Shown here piece by piece: positions 63,901-64,000 of a stretch of DNA of 64,000 nucleotides (its first letter is position 1; each line of letters opens with the position of its first letter). A program made the translations under genes and the position numbers. The stretch is from Guadua angustifolia (Eukaryota; Streptophyta; Magnoliopsida; Poales; Poaceae). Under the pieces are notes generated by a model. It worked only from the letters and a program-made list of their open reading frames with translations. It searched no databases and was not told where the DNA came from. Location of the stretch: assembly GCA_036346375.1 (NCBI GenBank), contig CM070508.1, positions 18,335,352-18,399,351 on the forward strand, given 5' to 3'.

Positions 63901-64000
63901 TTCTTTCTTGATTGGTGAGCCTTTCCTCGAGGATTCGTATCCTTTCATAAAATTCTTCTCTCGTTCTCCCTCAACTCTTCTCTCAACTCTCCTCTCAACT

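Larger units (their letters stand above)
60987..64000 (-). mobile_element. CACTA-3: 3' end of a CACTA element continuing past the window
   Basis: The element starts with CACTACTACAGAAATC at 60987, a CACTA terminal repeat, followed by subterminal inverted repeats to about 61285 and a non-coding segment shared with CACTA-2. A Ulp1-associated pseudogene on the minus strand (63510 to about 62780) and a further TNPA-like fragment (63540-63900) place this as the 3' end. The rest of the element lies to the right of the window. It interrupts LTR-B. Confidence 0.8.

Overview
The window is nuclear DNA of a grass (Poaceae). The evidence is one spliced host gene with a GC-rich first exon, surrounded by nested transposons of typical grass families: CACTA, Mutator-like, Tat, Reina and SIRE-type retrotransposons, an L1-type LINE and a Stowaway-like end. 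Nothing bacterial, organellar or viral in the strict sense was seen. The species cannot be fixed from sequence alone. All assignments come from reading translated motifs by eye; no database was searched.

Layout. 1-2217 is the 5' part of a long Ty3/gypsy-type LTR on the minus strand. 3174-27610 is a decayed CACTA element (CACTA-1) read on the minus strand: a TNP2 transposase gene (27610 down to 25120, resuming at 8829-8068), repeat arrays (7032-7998), and a second Transposase_24/Ulp1-associated gene (about 6080-3174). It is split by a 16.3 kb Tat-lineage Ty3/gypsy element (8836-25113). That element carries degenerate gag-pol on the plus strand and, after pol, three transcription-unit-like blocks on the opposite strand. 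Two of the three look like tandem duplicates, each with its own TATA box, start codon and splice donor. A partial hAT-like element (28009-28702) and a MULE with about 154-bp terminal inverted repeats (29965-36143) follow.

The one host gene is a complete 14-exon MLO gene of the AtMLO1-like type (37074-47057, plus strand, 497 codons, all frames open). Its third intron holds a structurally complete 5.5 kb Reina-type chromovirus (39027-44530) with 420-bp LTRs, a TATTC target duplication, a primer binding site and a polypurine tract. Its pol is broken, including one lesion immediately at the reverse transcriptase active site.

Downstream is another nest. A 5'-truncated LINE end (47600-48009) abuts a SIRE-type Ty1/copia element on the minus strand (3' LTR 48010-49656, pol 56150-58862). 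The copia element is interrupted by CACTA-2 (50664-55735) and cut at its 5' side by a second LTR of the family seen at the left edge (58863-60986, opposite orientation). That LTR is itself cut by CACTA-3 (60987 to beyond the window end). CACTA-2 and CACTA-3 share homologous 3' ends.

The most unusual signals are: the duplicated antisense gene modules in the Tat element; paired changes in both arms of the CACTA subterminal inverted repeats between CACTA-2 and CACTA-3; the palindrome array and duplicated Pol III-box segment in CACTA-1; a hairpin-capable inverted repeat in CACTA-3; and the sense retrotransposon in MLO intron 3.
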